Shown here: positions 35,147 to 43,902 of the stretch, one piece after another
How positions within the stretch are numbered: position 1 is the first letter of the stretch
Layout of the letters: every line of letters begins with the position of its first letter
Source of the DNA: Planctomycetaceae bacterium
GTDB lineage: Bacteria > Planctomycetota > Planctomycetia > Pirellulales > Pirellulaceae
Length of the DNA: 49,538 nt
Direction of reading: 5' to 3'
Assembly (NCBI GenBank): GCA_016794985.1
Contig: JAEUIQ010000065.1
Location: 1 to 49,538, forward strand
Notes under the pieces: model-generated
What the model was told of the DNA's origin: nothing
The model's database searches: none
The model's input: only the letters and a program-made list of their open reading frames with translations
Position numbers and translations under genes: made by a program

Positions 35147-36865
35147 TCATTCGTAACGCAACGCATCGACGGGTGCCAATCGCGCAGCTCTTAAAGCCGG
35201 TAAAACGCTCGAGAGAACGGCGATCAACATCGCACCACCAGCAACCGAGATGACCATCCATGGGTTCAAGAGTGTCGGGATCGTACTGAAAAAGTAGATC
35301 GAAGGATCAAAGACTTCTCTGCCACTAAGCGTCGAGATAATCGAGGCAATCTCATTGATATAAATCACAAACAAAACCCCGATCATCGTTCCCGCTCCTG
35401 CACCGACAATCCCCAACGATAAGCCGTACCCGAGGAAGATCGACATGACCCCGCTGCTGGGTGCTCCCAGCGATTTCAAGATGCCGATGTCTTTGGTCTT
35501 TTCAACGACAATCATAAAAAAGGTGGCTAGAATGCCAAAGCCGGCGACCGCGATGATCATGAACAGCAAAATGTTCAGAATGGTGATTTCCATTTCAACG
35601 GCACTAAGCAATGGAGCCTGTTGATCACGCCATGTTTGAACCATGATCGGAAAATGAGTCATTGGAAACGCTGCACGCAAACGATCGCGGGCCGCGTTGA
35701 GGTTGGCATTCGGTTTCAACTTGACTTGAATGGCACTGACCGTGGCACCGCCAGTGGCTGGGTCGATCATCCCACGGATCCGTTGCAAGTGCGATAATGG
35801 CATGAAGGCAAAAGCCCCGTCGTAGTCGTGCATCTTGCTCGAATAAAAGTCGACGACCGTGCAATTCTCCAACAGCGGCCGCGGTTGGGAACCTGCCGAA
35901 GGGAGAGTCAATTCGATGTCGTCCCCCGGGCGAATAAAGAACATGTCCTGTGATTTACCGGTGGTTGGATCGTGAGCCCGCAAACGGCCAATTCCGATCC
36001 CAATAATGATACCAACCCGTTGCTCGGTTATCGGATCAAACGGGGCCAGCACGACTTTTGCGCGATGGGCAGCCAACGCGTCGACCGGAGCCGGATTCCA
36101 AGCATCCTGGGCGCCGCTTCGGAACGACTGTGGGTCGTCACTCAATAACTCGCGACCTGCACCGGCGGGAACATCTGAGCTCAAGGTTGGCAGAACTGGC
36201 TTTTGCGACGGCAGTGGCGGGAGTTTGGCCAGATTGACAATTGGATCGCGATTCTCGCTTTTGTCCACCTTCGTTGTTTCAGGCAACGGCGTCTGATGGA
36301 TTGGAACGGGCAAGTTATTGGTTTGATTCTGGAGGATTCGCTCTAGTTCTTCTCGAACATAGGCCTCGTGCCGAAACTTTTCACGGCGATAGGACCAACC
36401 CGCTTCCGGAAGTTCGGCGTCATACCCAGATTCCATCAAACGAAAAACATCACCGTTGCGATGAAAATGGTTGGTCAAATAGGGGCGGAAATCCGTAACA
36501 TTCCCAAACGTCTGATCATCAATGCCAATCAACATGATTTGATGATATCGAGGTTGACCGTGGACCAGAAAGTTCAACATCGCTGGAACACGAACCACCG
36601 TAGTGACACCGTGTAGATCGTCGCCCAGTAAAGATTGAATTTGTTCGACTTTTTCTTCAACTCGATCTATTTCGCCCATGCCGGAGGCGACCAGCTCGAC
36701 GTCCGAGAGGATGCCGTGAAGCTTGTTGGTCATTTCATGGGAAAAACCGCTCATGACGCTGTTGACAACGATCAATGTCGCCACACCCAGCGTCACGCTG
36801 ATGATGGAGGCTAACGCGATAAAACGCGTTTTCAAGTAACGCCAAGACAACAACAATTTGAACAT
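35147..36865 (-). CDS. LolC/LolE-like ABC transporter permease
   Basis: A 572-residue FtsX-type permease: one N-terminal membrane segment (FIALASIISVTLGVATLIVV), a large periplasmic domain and three C-terminal membrane segments. It is much longer than E. coli LolC/LolE (about 400) because of a proline-rich, probably disordered insert of roughly 100 residues (about 185-280) inside the periplasmic domain. Only one permease gene is present, so it may work as a homodimer like LolF or pair with a distant gene (inference). I chose ATG 36865 (MFKLLLSWRYL) over 36886. It lies between a sigma factor gene and lolD. Confidence 0.9.
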   Translation of the reverse strand: MFKLLLSWRYLKTRFIALASIISVTLGVATLIVVNSVMSGFSHEMTNKLHGILSDVELVASGMGEIDRVEEKVEQIQSLLGDDLHGVTTVVRVPAMLNFLVHGQPRYHQIMLIGIDDQTFGNVTDFRPYLTNHFHRNGDVFRLMESGYDAELPEAGWSYRREKFRHEAYVREELERILQNQTNNLPVPIHQTPLPETTKVDKSENRDPIVNLAKLPPLPSQKPVLPTLSSDVPAGAGRELLSDDPQSFRSGAQDAWNPAPVDALAAHRAKVVLAPFDPITEQRVGIIIGIGIGRLRAHDPTTGKSQDMFFIRPGDDIELTLPSAGSQPRPLLENCTVVDFYSSKMHDYDGAFAFMPLSHLQRIRGMIDPATGGATVSAIQVKLKPNANLNAARDRLRAAFPMTHFPIMVQTWRDQQAPLLSAVEMEITILNILLFMIIAVAGFGILATFFMIVVEKTKDIGILKSLGAPSSGVMSIFLGYGLSLGIVGAGAGTMIGVLFVIYINEIASIISTLSGREVFDPSIYFFSTIPTLLNPWMVISVAGGAMLIAVLSSVLPALRAARLAPVDALRYE

Positions 36866-36909
36866 GCGCCATCCTTGGCTCTGCAATAAAAAAATCGAGC
36901 GGCTGTGGG

Positions 36910-37557
36910 TCAGGCAACTCGACGAGGAAGCGAAGCAGCGTTTGACGCTGCCTTAGCGACCTGCTCTTGTCTGTGGATTTCAGTTAGCATCTTCTCGCGA
37001 GCCCGACTTAACGTAGGACCAATGCTGTTCTCGGGAATGCCGATTTGTTTGCTGATCTCTTGGTAGGTTTTGCCTTCCAAATGATGCAAACGAACCAACG
37101 AAGCCTCGGTCTCGTTGAGACGCTGGAGCAACTCGTTCAAGTCAGCCAACGAGCTGGTCTCCGACTCGGACTCAGGAACTGGCAATTCAGCAGGAGTCAG
37201 ATGCGGGCGCTTGACCAAGTTCCGAACGATAACGCGGCGAGCAATTACCGTCAGATAGGTACTAAAACTACTACTTCCTCGGAATCGTCGTAACGTCGCA
37301 AAGTCGTCTTTGCAAAGTTCCAGGAATACCTCGGCGACCAAGTCGTCCTGGTCAGAGCCCGAAATAGCAATGCCCCGACTGCGAGCCGTGTGCCGAACCA
37401 CCTGAATCACGATCCGCAACGAACGGTCCACAAGTGACTCCCACGCTTGACGATCGCGCGAGAGGCACCGTTGGATCAATTCTAGATCATAGGGTGATGC
37501 CGACACGTTCCAATTCCTTTTGTCCCGGTTATTAGATTTCCGTTTCCCAGACCCCAT
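36910..37557 (-). CDS. Sigma70-family (ECF-like) RNA polymerase sigma factor
   Basis: A 215-residue sigma factor from ATG 37557 (frame open to 37647). Region 2 is seen at DLVAEVFLELCKDDFATLRRFRGSSSFSTYLTVIARR. Region 4 is seen at ETEASLVRLHHLEGKTYQEISKQIGIPENSIGPTLSRAREKM. The C terminus adds a Gln/Ala-rich tail. It is not related closely to the two kinase-linked sigmas. It lies 44 bases upstream of the LolC/E-like gene on the same strand, suggesting one transcript with the lipoprotein-release transporter; the link to envelope stress is inference. Confidence 0.87.
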   Translation of the reverse strand: MGSGKRKSNNRDKRNWNVSASPYDLELIQRCLSRDRQAWESLVDRSLRIVIQVVRHTARSRGIAISGSDQDDLVAEVFLELCKDDFATLRRFRGSSSFSTYLTVIARRVIVRNLVKRPHLTPAELPVPESESETSSLADLNELLQRLNETEASLVRLHHLEGKTYQEISKQIGIPENSIGPTLSRAREKMLTEIHRQEQVAKAASNAASLPRRVA

Positions 37558-37753
37558 CCTGAGGCGGCGGATACAAAAACTTGAGGGCATTCCGCAGAGT
37601 TTAAGTAAAATCCAGGAATTTACGCAAGGCGAGTTTTTAAGGGGCAAACGACTTGCAACTATAGGAAAATTCCTGCTATCATTATTGGGAAGATCGAGAA
37701 ATACAGGTTTAGTCTCCTGCTCCTGGCCGGTTAAGCCAATTCTCGACCTAAAG

Positions 37754-37781
37754 CACCCAACCTAACAACACCCAACCTAAC
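37754..37781 (+). repeat. 13-bp direct repeat in the ferredoxin leader
   Basis: CACCCAACCTAAC occurs at 37754-37766 and again at 37769-37781, a 15-base period. It lies just upstream of the GAGGAG ribosome-binding site (37796-37801) of the ferredoxin gene. It could be a duplication by slippage or a regulatory site. Confidence 0.7.
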
Positions 37782-37806
37782 GATACCAACATGTCGAGGA
37801 GATCCG

Positions 37807-38082
37807 ATGGCCCACGTTGTGACCAAGCCTTGTGACGGCTGCCGATACACCGATTGCGTAACCGTTTGCCCCGTCGAATGCTTCTACGAAGGCGAAACGA
37901 TGCTCTACATTAACCCGGACGAATGCATCGATTGCGAAGCCTGCGTCCCGGAATGCCCGGTGGAGGCAATTTACCATGAAGATGATGTTCCCGGCGAATG
38001 GCAGAGTTTTGTCGAGCTAAACGCTGAAAAATGGAAAGATTGCGAGAACATTACGGAACGGAAAAAGCCGCTTTGTGAGTAG
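37807..38082 (+). CDS. fdxA: 7Fe (3Fe-4S/4Fe-4S) ferredoxin
   Basis: A 91-residue ferredoxin of the Azotobacter FdI/FdxA type. The cysteines fit both clusters: C9, C17 and C50 for the 3Fe-4S cluster, and C21, C40, C43 and C46 for the 4Fe-4S cluster. The extra C12 and C25 of the family are also present. The C-terminal segment after residue 60 follows FdxA but ends earlier than the 106-residue Azotobacter protein. A strong GAGGAG site lies 5 bases before the ATG. A low-potential electron carrier in the cytoplasm; the partner enzyme is not in the window. A terminator follows at 38198. Confidence 0.95.
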   Translation: MAHVVTKPCDGCRYTDCVTVCPVECFYEGETMLYINPDECIDCEACVPECPVEAIYHEDDVPGEWQSFVELNAEKWKDCENITERKKPLCE

Positions 38083-38197
38083 TTGGCTCGCCGACGACTT
38101 TTCGAGTCCTTGCCCGGAAAGGGCGTCGAAATGGATTCGCCTGGACGTCGACCGGCACCAAATCGGCTGTTAAATCCAGCCAATTCGAAAAATAGAG

Positions 38198-38240
38198 GGA
38201 GTGAAGGCGAAGTTTGATCGACTCTTCACTCCTTTTTTTT
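38198..38240 (+). terminator. Rho-independent terminator of fdxA
   Basis: Stem GGAGTGAAG (38198-38206) pairs with CTTCACTCC (38224-38232) and is followed by eight T residues (38233-38240). It lies about 115 bases after the ferredoxin stop. Confidence 0.92.
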
Positions 38241-38410
38241 GCAAACTCCTGGACTTGCGGAGTTTCGCCCGGGTCAAATGCAAGTCGGTCATTCCCCAAA
38301 TAGGCAATATTCCCAGTTAAGCGTCGTTAATTCTGCAAGTGTGGAAGTACGGCCCAATCTTCGATGCCAGCGGCGTGCTCGACAAAAGATTTCCGGGACT
38401 GGGTTTTATT

Positions 38411-38446
38411 TCCAGGCTGGCTTTCATATCCAGGCTGGCTTTCATC
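38411..38446. repeat. 18-bp tandem repeat, two copies plus a degenerate third
   Basis: TCCAGGCTGGCTTTCATA at 38411-38428 is followed by the same 18 bases with one change at 38429-38446. On the minus strand a third, degenerate copy follows. The unit length is a multiple of three, so a reading frame would be preserved (hexapeptide MKASL-D/E on the minus strand). Confidence 0.75.
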
Positions 38447-38494
38447 TCGAGACCGAACGATCGGTGAGTACCCTGGAATTGCCAAGTTTGGGGG

Positions 38495-38779
38495 TTATTT
38501 GGGCCGATTGATTGGTGAAGGGCGATGCCCAACGGGGATTTCCACCAATTGGTAAATTGCCACGGCTTTGCCTGAGTCAATACCGGCATCTCCCCCAGGT
38601 GAAACGCCACTTTCCGAACTCGGGGAAACAGTCATCTTGGGCAATGAGACCAAAGACTTCGACAAATTAAACTCTTCACAGAAGCGTTTTGCCAGTGATT
38701 CCCGAGCGAATAAACGGCTTGGGCGTAGGGTTTGGTCGCGTTGAACAAAGACCTGAAATAGCTTTTGTGTCGTCTGCAT
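38495..38779 (-). CDS. Small hypothetical protein
   Basis: A possible 94-residue protein starting MQTTQKLFQVFVQRDQ at ATG 38779, with AAAGGA about 9 bases upstream. The N-terminal half has a regular helical pattern; the C-terminal half is Ser/Pro/Gly-rich. No family recognised and no signal peptide. It is divergent from the coiled-coil membrane protein gene at 38943. The frame is open to 38815, but the internal start has the better ribosome-binding site. Confidence 0.5.
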   Translation of the reverse strand: MQTTQKLFQVFVQRDQTLRPSRLFARESLAKRFCEEFNLSKSLVSLPKMTVSPSSESGVSPGGDAGIDSGKAVAIYQLVEIPVGHRPSPINRPK

Positions 38780-38942
38780 GATGGGTGTTCCTTTGAATCC
38801 TATCGACATGATCATTTTCGCATTGCCCGTGACACGTCGGGTCTCCTAGCAAAAAAATGTCCAAATTGCTGGTTTCAGCCGAAGAATTGGATAGAATGAA
38901 GACGTTCGAAAACTGGCTTTTTGAAATAGGGACCACCGCGCC

Positions 38943-40646
38943 ATGAAACAAATCGAGACGATTGTCACCCAAGTTGTACGCCGATTGTTTTTGCAAGACC
39001 TCGTGACGCGTTTGCCATATTATTTGTTCGGTTGTTTGGTGGTGGCTGCGGTGGCGGTGGCTGGGCCAAAAATCTTCTATTGGGAGCCTTGGTCGGAGGC
39101 AGCGGGGGCGGACGAATGGCTGCCGGCCTGGGGCATTGGTTCCGTGTTTGTGGCGGTTGGTTTGTGCTTGATCAGTTGCTGGCGAACCAAATCAAGTCGA
39201 TTGCATGCCGCCGAGGTGTTGGATGAACGATTCGAGCTTCAACAACGAGTTTCGGCAACTTTGGCAAGTTCAGCCGAAAGTGCCGACCCGATTTTCTACC
39301 AAGCTTTGTTGAACGACACACAAGAGAAAATCCAACACCTGCAAGTTCGCGAACGATTCCCGATTCAATCGCGCTGGCCGTTGGCACTACCGCTTGTTCC
39401 AATTCTTGGTCTCGTTGGAATGACGTTCGTTCCCAATTTTGTTCCGGAGTCGGCTGCGGAAACCACGGAGCTAACGGCAACAGCCCGAGAAGAACTTCAG
39501 CAATTGATCAAGACCGCTAATGTTAAGAAAGAAGAGTCCAAGTTGGAGGCCGAAGAAGAGCTTGAAGGCGCGGAGATGGTCAAGCAGGCTTTGGCGGATG
39601 TCGAAAAGGTCTTGGCGAAAAAAGAATCAACGAAACGTGAAGTGTTGGTGGCACTCAATGATGTAAAGAAAGCAATCGAAGACCAACAGTCGCGTTTGGG
39701 CAAAACCGACGCGCTTAAGGAACGTTTGAAGCAAATGAAGGAACAAACGAAAGGACCGGCTGAGAAATTCAACAATGCCCTCCAGGACGGAAATGTCAAA
39801 GAGGCCCAAGATCAGTTGTCGCAATTGGCGGAGAAGATTGCCAAGGGCGAAATGGGCGCCGAAGACATGAAGAAACTTGGTGAACAGATGGAAAATCTGA
39901 AGCAACAGTTGGACGAAATGAAAGCAGCGGTTGAAAATGAAAAACGCGATTTGGAGCGACAAATCGAGAAAGCTATTGCTGAAGGCAACTTGGATCAGGC
40001 CGCTGAGTTGGAAAAAAAGAAAGCCGGATTGGAACAACAACAACGTCAAATGGGGCAGTTGGACAAGTTGGCCAAACAGGCCGAGCAAATTGCCGAGCTA
40101 ATGAAGCAGATGGAAAATGGAGAAATGGGCGAGGGACAAAAGCAAGCCTTGAAGGAAGCCCTTGAAGATATGAAGCAACAGCTGCAAGAAATGGACTTGG
40201 ACGAGCAGCAGATGAAAGAGCTGCAAGACAAAATGAACCAGATGGAAGAAATGAAGCAAAAAATGCGCGGTGAAGGTGACTGCGAAGGCGGGGAGTGTGA
40301 GGGCGAGGGAGAGGGTGAGAATGAAGGGGAAGGCCAAGGCAAGGGCAAAGGCGAGAAGCAAGGAAATGGCATGGGTGATGGTCAAGGCATGGGGCTAAGA
40401 CCGGAAGCAAAAGAGGATACCAAGTTCTACGACACGCAAACGAAGCCGAACGTGAAACCCGGCGAAGTCGCCAAGATCGGTTCCTTAGGGGGTCCGAATC
40501 GCAAAGGGGTGACCCAGGTGGAAATTCAAAATGCGATTCAAGAGGCCGCTGAGAGTAAGGAGCTTACTCCCAACGACCTGCAAGATATTCCGGTCAACCA
40601 ACGCGAGCACGTTCGTCAATACTTCCAGAAGCTGCGTCAGAAGTAA
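38943..40646 (+). CDS. Membrane-anchored long coiled-coil protein with Gly/Glu-rich tail
   Basis: A 567-residue protein with membrane segments at about 25-45, 63-82 and 143-163. It is followed by some 270 residues of Glu/Lys/Gln/Met-rich coiled coil (about 180-450) with repeated EQMENLKQQLDEMK-like heptads. Residues about 450-485 are almost pure Gly/Glu/Lys low complexity. The C terminus (VTQVEIQNAIQEAAES to YFQKLRQK) looks folded again. I do not recognise a named family; similar membrane/coiled-coil proteins are common in planctomycetes. The 3' end is two bases from the convergent BamA-barrel gene. Confidence 0.82.
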   Translation: MKQIETIVTQVVRRLFLQDLVTRLPYYLFGCLVVAAVAVAGPKIFYWEPWSEAAGADEWLPAWGIGSVFVAVGLCLISCWRTKSSRLHAAEVLDERFELQQRVSATLASSAESADPIFYQALLNDTQEKIQHLQVRERFPIQSRWPLALPLVPILGLVGMTFVPNFVPESAAETTELTATAREELQQLIKTANVKKEESKLEAEEELEGAEMVKQALADVEKVLAKKESTKREVLVALNDVKKAIEDQQSRLGKTDALKERLKQMKEQTKGPAEKFNNALQDGNVKEAQDQLSQLAEKIAKGEMGAEDMKKLGEQMENLKQQLDEMKAAVENEKRDLERQIEKAIAEGNLDQAAELEKKKAGLEQQQRQMGQLDKLAKQAEQIAELMKQMENGEMGEGQKQALKEALEDMKQQLQEMDLDEQQMKELQDKMNQMEEMKQKMRGEGDCEGGECEGEGEGENEGEGQGKGKGEKQGNGMGDGQGMGLRPEAKEDTKFYDTQTKPNVKPGEVAKIGSLGGPNRKGVTQVEIQNAIQEAAESKELTPNDLQDIPVNQREHVRQYFQKLRQK

Positions 40647-40648
40647 GA

Positions 40649-42160
40649 CTATCTGACGAATCCCATGTAGAAGCTGAAGATGTTGGTGTCGTCGGTATCT
40701 GCCTTGTTGAGCGGGACCGCAAAGTCGAACGCCAATGGGGCGCCACCGCCACCGCCAAAGGGCATGTGAATCCGTAAGCCCAAGCCAGGAGCGATCCGAA
40801 ACGAATCCCATTTCAGTTGCGTGGTGGGTTCGACCGTTCCGAAGTCGACGAAAGCCACGCCCTTGATCATGTCGTCTGCGGTGATTGGAAACGTGTATTC
40901 CACTGTGTTGAGCCATTGAAATTGTCCACCCACGACAACGCCATTCTCGACCGGACTTGCGCCGCGAAAGTCGAACCCGCGCATCGTAGAAAAGCCACCG
41001 GCGAAGTAGTTTTCAAACATGGGAGTATCGGGACCGGAGTAGCCAAGTCGCGTTCCGACCGACACAGTATGGCGGCCCGAACGATCGGGCCGTTGATACA
41101 ACAGGAAATAACGGCGCCAATCCAAGTCGGCCCGCGGGAAGTCGAAGCTCCCAAAGCCCTGTGACAAGCCGATCTCAAAGAATCTGCCTTCCGTCGGCAT
41201 AAACGGATGGTCGCGCGTATCGTGAGTAAGCGTCAAGCTGCCCATAAAGAAGTCGTGGTCGCCCAAGACGCTGTTCAATTGCGGGGAGGTCAGTAATCGC
41301 GGGTTTTTGATGTCAACGTTCTCCGCTCGCACGGCAGCGGCGATACTCAGGTCCGGCGTCAGCCGGTAACCGAGAGATAGACGCCCGCCTAATCGCTCCT
41401 CGTCATAATCAAAGTAGCGACGTGTAAAGTAGAAACCACTAATGCCAAAGCTGACGTTGGTGTCGAAGAGATAGGGTTCCGTCAAACTGACCATGTAGCG
41501 TTGCAATTCACTACCGGGTACCAACTCCATGCGGAAGCGTTGCCCCCCACCCCGAAAGGCTCGGCCTTCCAACACATCACGAAAGCTGCGGGGAAAAGCG
41601 CGAATATCAAAGTTGCGTTCATCAAAAATGATTTGCCCCATCAGTCCCATATCGGAGTTGTACGCACCACCGAACAGAAACCGACCGGTTTGACCTTCAG
41701 GAGCATAGACATCCAGGTCGGCATAATTCGTGCCTTGCCCCAAGATGGATGGCGTGGAATTGAAGTACGATAGATTTCCGCCTGGAACTTGCGCCGTCCC
41801 GTTCGAATAGATCGAGGCCGGGTCTGGTGATCCTTGGGCTAGCCCCGCCGGAGGATAATAAACTCCGTTATTGACTGGAGCCGCAGCGGTGGGTGGCAGT
41901 GGGGCTCCATAACCATCTTGTCCTAAGGTCACTTCGGACCGCGAATCGGGGGTCCCAACGTTAGGTTCGACGATCGGTGCAAATCTCCCTAGTCGCTCCT
42001 GAGATTGAGCAGGGCTAATTGTTCCGAAACCAATCACAAAAGCAAGCACAACGCACCAGCCAGCTCGGCCTAGCCACACCATGCTCTTCCACGCGCGGTC
42101 TCGCCTGTTCGCGCGACTGGCATGATTTCGACAAGTCGCAGTGTATTTATCGGCCATCAT
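40649..42160 (-). CDS. BamA/Omp85-type outer-membrane beta-barrel protein without POTRA domains
   Basis: Up to 503 residues, with a signal peptide at about 28-55 ending SPAQSQ (a start at 42079 would begin directly with it). A Pro/Gly-rich linker follows to about residue 150, then a bacterial surface antigen (Omp85) beta-barrel of about 350 residues. Family marks are FLFGGAYNSDMGLMGQIIFDERNF at the barrel entry and MRGFDFRGASP near 400, corresponding to the conserved VRGF/Y loop-6 motif. No POTRA domain precedes the barrel; these are encoded by the separate gene upstream (42224-43711, same strand, 63 bases away). Together they could form the outer-membrane protein insertion machine (inference). 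Confidence 0.87.
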   Translation of the reverse strand: MMADKYTATCRNHASRANRRDRAWKSMVWLGRAGWCVVLAFVIGFGTISPAQSQERLGRFAPIVEPNVGTPDSRSEVTLGQDGYGAPLPPTAAAPVNNGVYYPPAGLAQGSPDPASIYSNGTAQVPGGNLSYFNSTPSILGQGTNYADLDVYAPEGQTGRFLFGGAYNSDMGLMGQIIFDERNFDIRAFPRSFRDVLEGRAFRGGGQRFRMELVPGSELQRYMVSLTEPYLFDTNVSFGISGFYFTRRYFDYDEERLGGRLSLGYRLTPDLSIAAAVRAENVDIKNPRLLTSPQLNSVLGDHDFFMGSLTLTHDTRDHPFMPTEGRFFEIGLSQGFGSFDFPRADLDWRRYFLLYQRPDRSGRHTVSVGTRLGYSGPDTPMFENYFAGGFSTMRGFDFRGASPVENGVVVGGQFQWLNTVEYTFPITADDMIKGVAFVDFGTVEPTTQLKWDSFRIAPGLGLRIHMPFGGGGGAPLAFDFAVPLNKADTDDTNIFSFYMGFVR

Positions 42161-42223
42161 GGCGTTCCGAATAATTGTTGGATGGTAAAAAGTGATGTCG
42201 GTGCTGCTTAGCCTCGAACGACG

Positions 42224-43711
42224 CTAACGTATCGAAGTCGCTTCTTCGTCGGGAGGTCGAATCACGATTCTGGGTTGTTCACCCGGTTTGGTGGGGTCTC
42301 CGAACAATTCCGAGGCTTTGAGGAGTCGCTCGCTTTGCCGAATCTTGCGAATGTCGATCAGATCGCCGGGCTTTTGTGTGACGCGAGCCAGAATGACATT
42401 GCGACGTGTAATCCCATCGCCATCGATATGCACGTTGACTCGGCCAACTCGGTAGGCCTTGCCTTCTTCCACGCGATAAACCAAGTCAATTAATCCTGGC
42501 TCAGACAAGAAATGTGGCTGGGCTTGAATATCCGCAAAAATATGGCCAACACTGCCGTAAGCATCACGCAACGTCATCACGTCTTCGTTCATGGAATCGC
42601 CATTGAAGTACGGCATTTCTTCTTCGTTCGGCTTTAGTTTGATCTGCGCGGTCAAGTCGTCCGCGGAGTACAGTTCCACGCCTTCGAAACGGATGCTGCG
42701 GACGCGATATCGGGGCCCTTCATTGATGACGTATTTGATCGATACCGTGCTGCCTTGAGGATCTCCACTGACTTCGCGACCAATCTTGACACTGAAATAG
42801 CCAAGCGAAAAGTAGTAGGCTTCTAACAGTTTGACGTCGCGATCCACCTGTTCACGATCCAACTGCCCACCAAACAAACCCAAGATCTGGGCCTTGGTTT
42901 TGACGATCACTCGCAAGCGAGCATCTGTCGCGATGGTGTTGCCCTCGAAATCGACCGAAGCTACCTTCCGCCGCTTGTCTTCGTAGATTACGAAGATGAC
43001 TTTGGTAGGATCCTCGTCTTTCAAGATTTCAACCGAAGTATAGGCATGGCCGCGGGTTCGATAGAGCTCCTCGATCTTATCTCGAGCCATGCGCACTTCG
43101 AAATCATTCAGTGGTTTTCCTTCTTCGAGTCCGGTTTCCTTACGCAAGTAGGAATCCGAAAGTACTCGGTTGCCCACAAACTTCAGCTCACTGATAAATG
43201 GGTGCTCTTCGACTTGAAATGTGACTTTGATTCCATCGTCCGTGCGGTTAATGAACGGGCCATGGACGCGGCGAATTGCCGACATCTTCCAAATGGCTTG
43301 CACGTCCTGTTGAAGTAAATCCGGATCGAAGTACCGTCCCGGCCGAGTCTTCAATTGCCGGGAGATCTCCGCATCCGGAACTCGGCGATTCCCCTCAATC
43401 ACGACTTCTTGGACAACTTGTCGTTGTCCCAAATTGCCTTCCAAATCCGAGTCGATATAAAACTCCTGATTGACCGGATCGAACAATTGACCGCGACCAC
43501 TTTCTTGATCTTGACTTTGGTACCTGAGTTGATTGGTCGGAACCGTTGTGGGTGCCGGGGCGGCCGATGGCGCGGAACTGGGGATGGATCTCAATTGATT
43601 CGGATACGCCGGAATTCCGATCGCGGAATGCGGGAACGAGGATTGACAGCCTTCGTTGCTGACAAAGAACAAAGCTATCGCAAGCGTGATTCGGCTGTGA
43701 TGAACTGACAT
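42224..43711 (-). CDS. POTRA-domain lipoprotein (BamA periplasmic half)
   Basis: A 495-residue protein with a lipoprotein signal (lipobox SNEGC at about 18-22), a Pro/Ala-rich linker and then about five POTRA domains between residues 97 and 490. These show as repeated beta-alpha-alpha-beta-beta units, for example VVQEVVIEGNRRVPDAEISRQL, ISELKFVGNRVLSDSYLRKE, VASVDFEGNTIATDARLRVI, VRSIRFEGVELYSADDLTAQI and VGRVNVHIDGDGITRRNVIL. It ends right after the last POTRA with no barrel. ATG 43711 starts the signal peptide; the frame is open to 43798. It is cotranscribed with the barrel gene downstream, an arrangement that separates the two halves of BamA. Confidence 0.9.
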   Translation of the reverse strand: MSVHHSRITLAIALFFVSNEGCQSSFPHSAIGIPAYPNQLRSIPSSAPSAAPAPTTVPTNQLRYQSQDQESGRGQLFDPVNQEFYIDSDLEGNLGQRQVVQEVVIEGNRRVPDAEISRQLKTRPGRYFDPDLLQQDVQAIWKMSAIRRVHGPFINRTDDGIKVTFQVEEHPFISELKFVGNRVLSDSYLRKETGLEEGKPLNDFEVRMARDKIEELYRTRGHAYTSVEILKDEDPTKVIFVIYEDKRRKVASVDFEGNTIATDARLRVIVKTKAQILGLFGGQLDREQVDRDVKLLEAYYFSLGYFSVKIGREVSGDPQGSTVSIKYVINEGPRYRVRSIRFEGVELYSADDLTAQIKLKPNEEEMPYFNGDSMNEDVMTLRDAYGSVGHIFADIQAQPHFLSEPGLIDLVYRVEEGKAYRVGRVNVHIDGDGITRRNVILARVTQKPGDLIDIRKIRQSERLLKASELFGDPTKPGEQPRIVIRPPDEEATSIR

Positions 43712-43902
43712 GAAGACCGATCCCTGGTCCAGTGATTTGGGAATGCCGCCCAACGCGGGCACGATCCCGAACCGAGGGGTAATTACTGAAAGAAGCAAAC
43801 TTTCGCAAGAGAAGTTTGCATTTTGCTTAAAGTTTTGGTAGCTAGCACCAGTTCGAAATTATCAAAAATGAGATGTGGAATGCCGCTTGCGTCAGGGCCC
43901 GA

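Larger units (their letters stand above)
38083..38494. other. Intergenic region after the ferredoxin gene
   Basis: Holds the ferredoxin terminator (38198-38240) and an 18-bp tandem repeat (38411-38446). Short open frames on both strands cross the repeat, but I see no ribosome-binding site or family similarity that supports any of them. Confidence 0.45.

Noticed and set aside
38317..38610. 97-residue minus-strand frame across the 18-bp repeat
   Set aside because: It overlaps the better-supported small gene at 38495-38779, has no clear ribosome-binding site, and its coding look comes mainly from the repeat.
40046..40410. Ser/Pro/Phe-rich minus-strand frames
   Set aside because: They are shadows of the Glu/Lys/Gly-rich coiled-coil and low-complexity part of the plus-strand gene.
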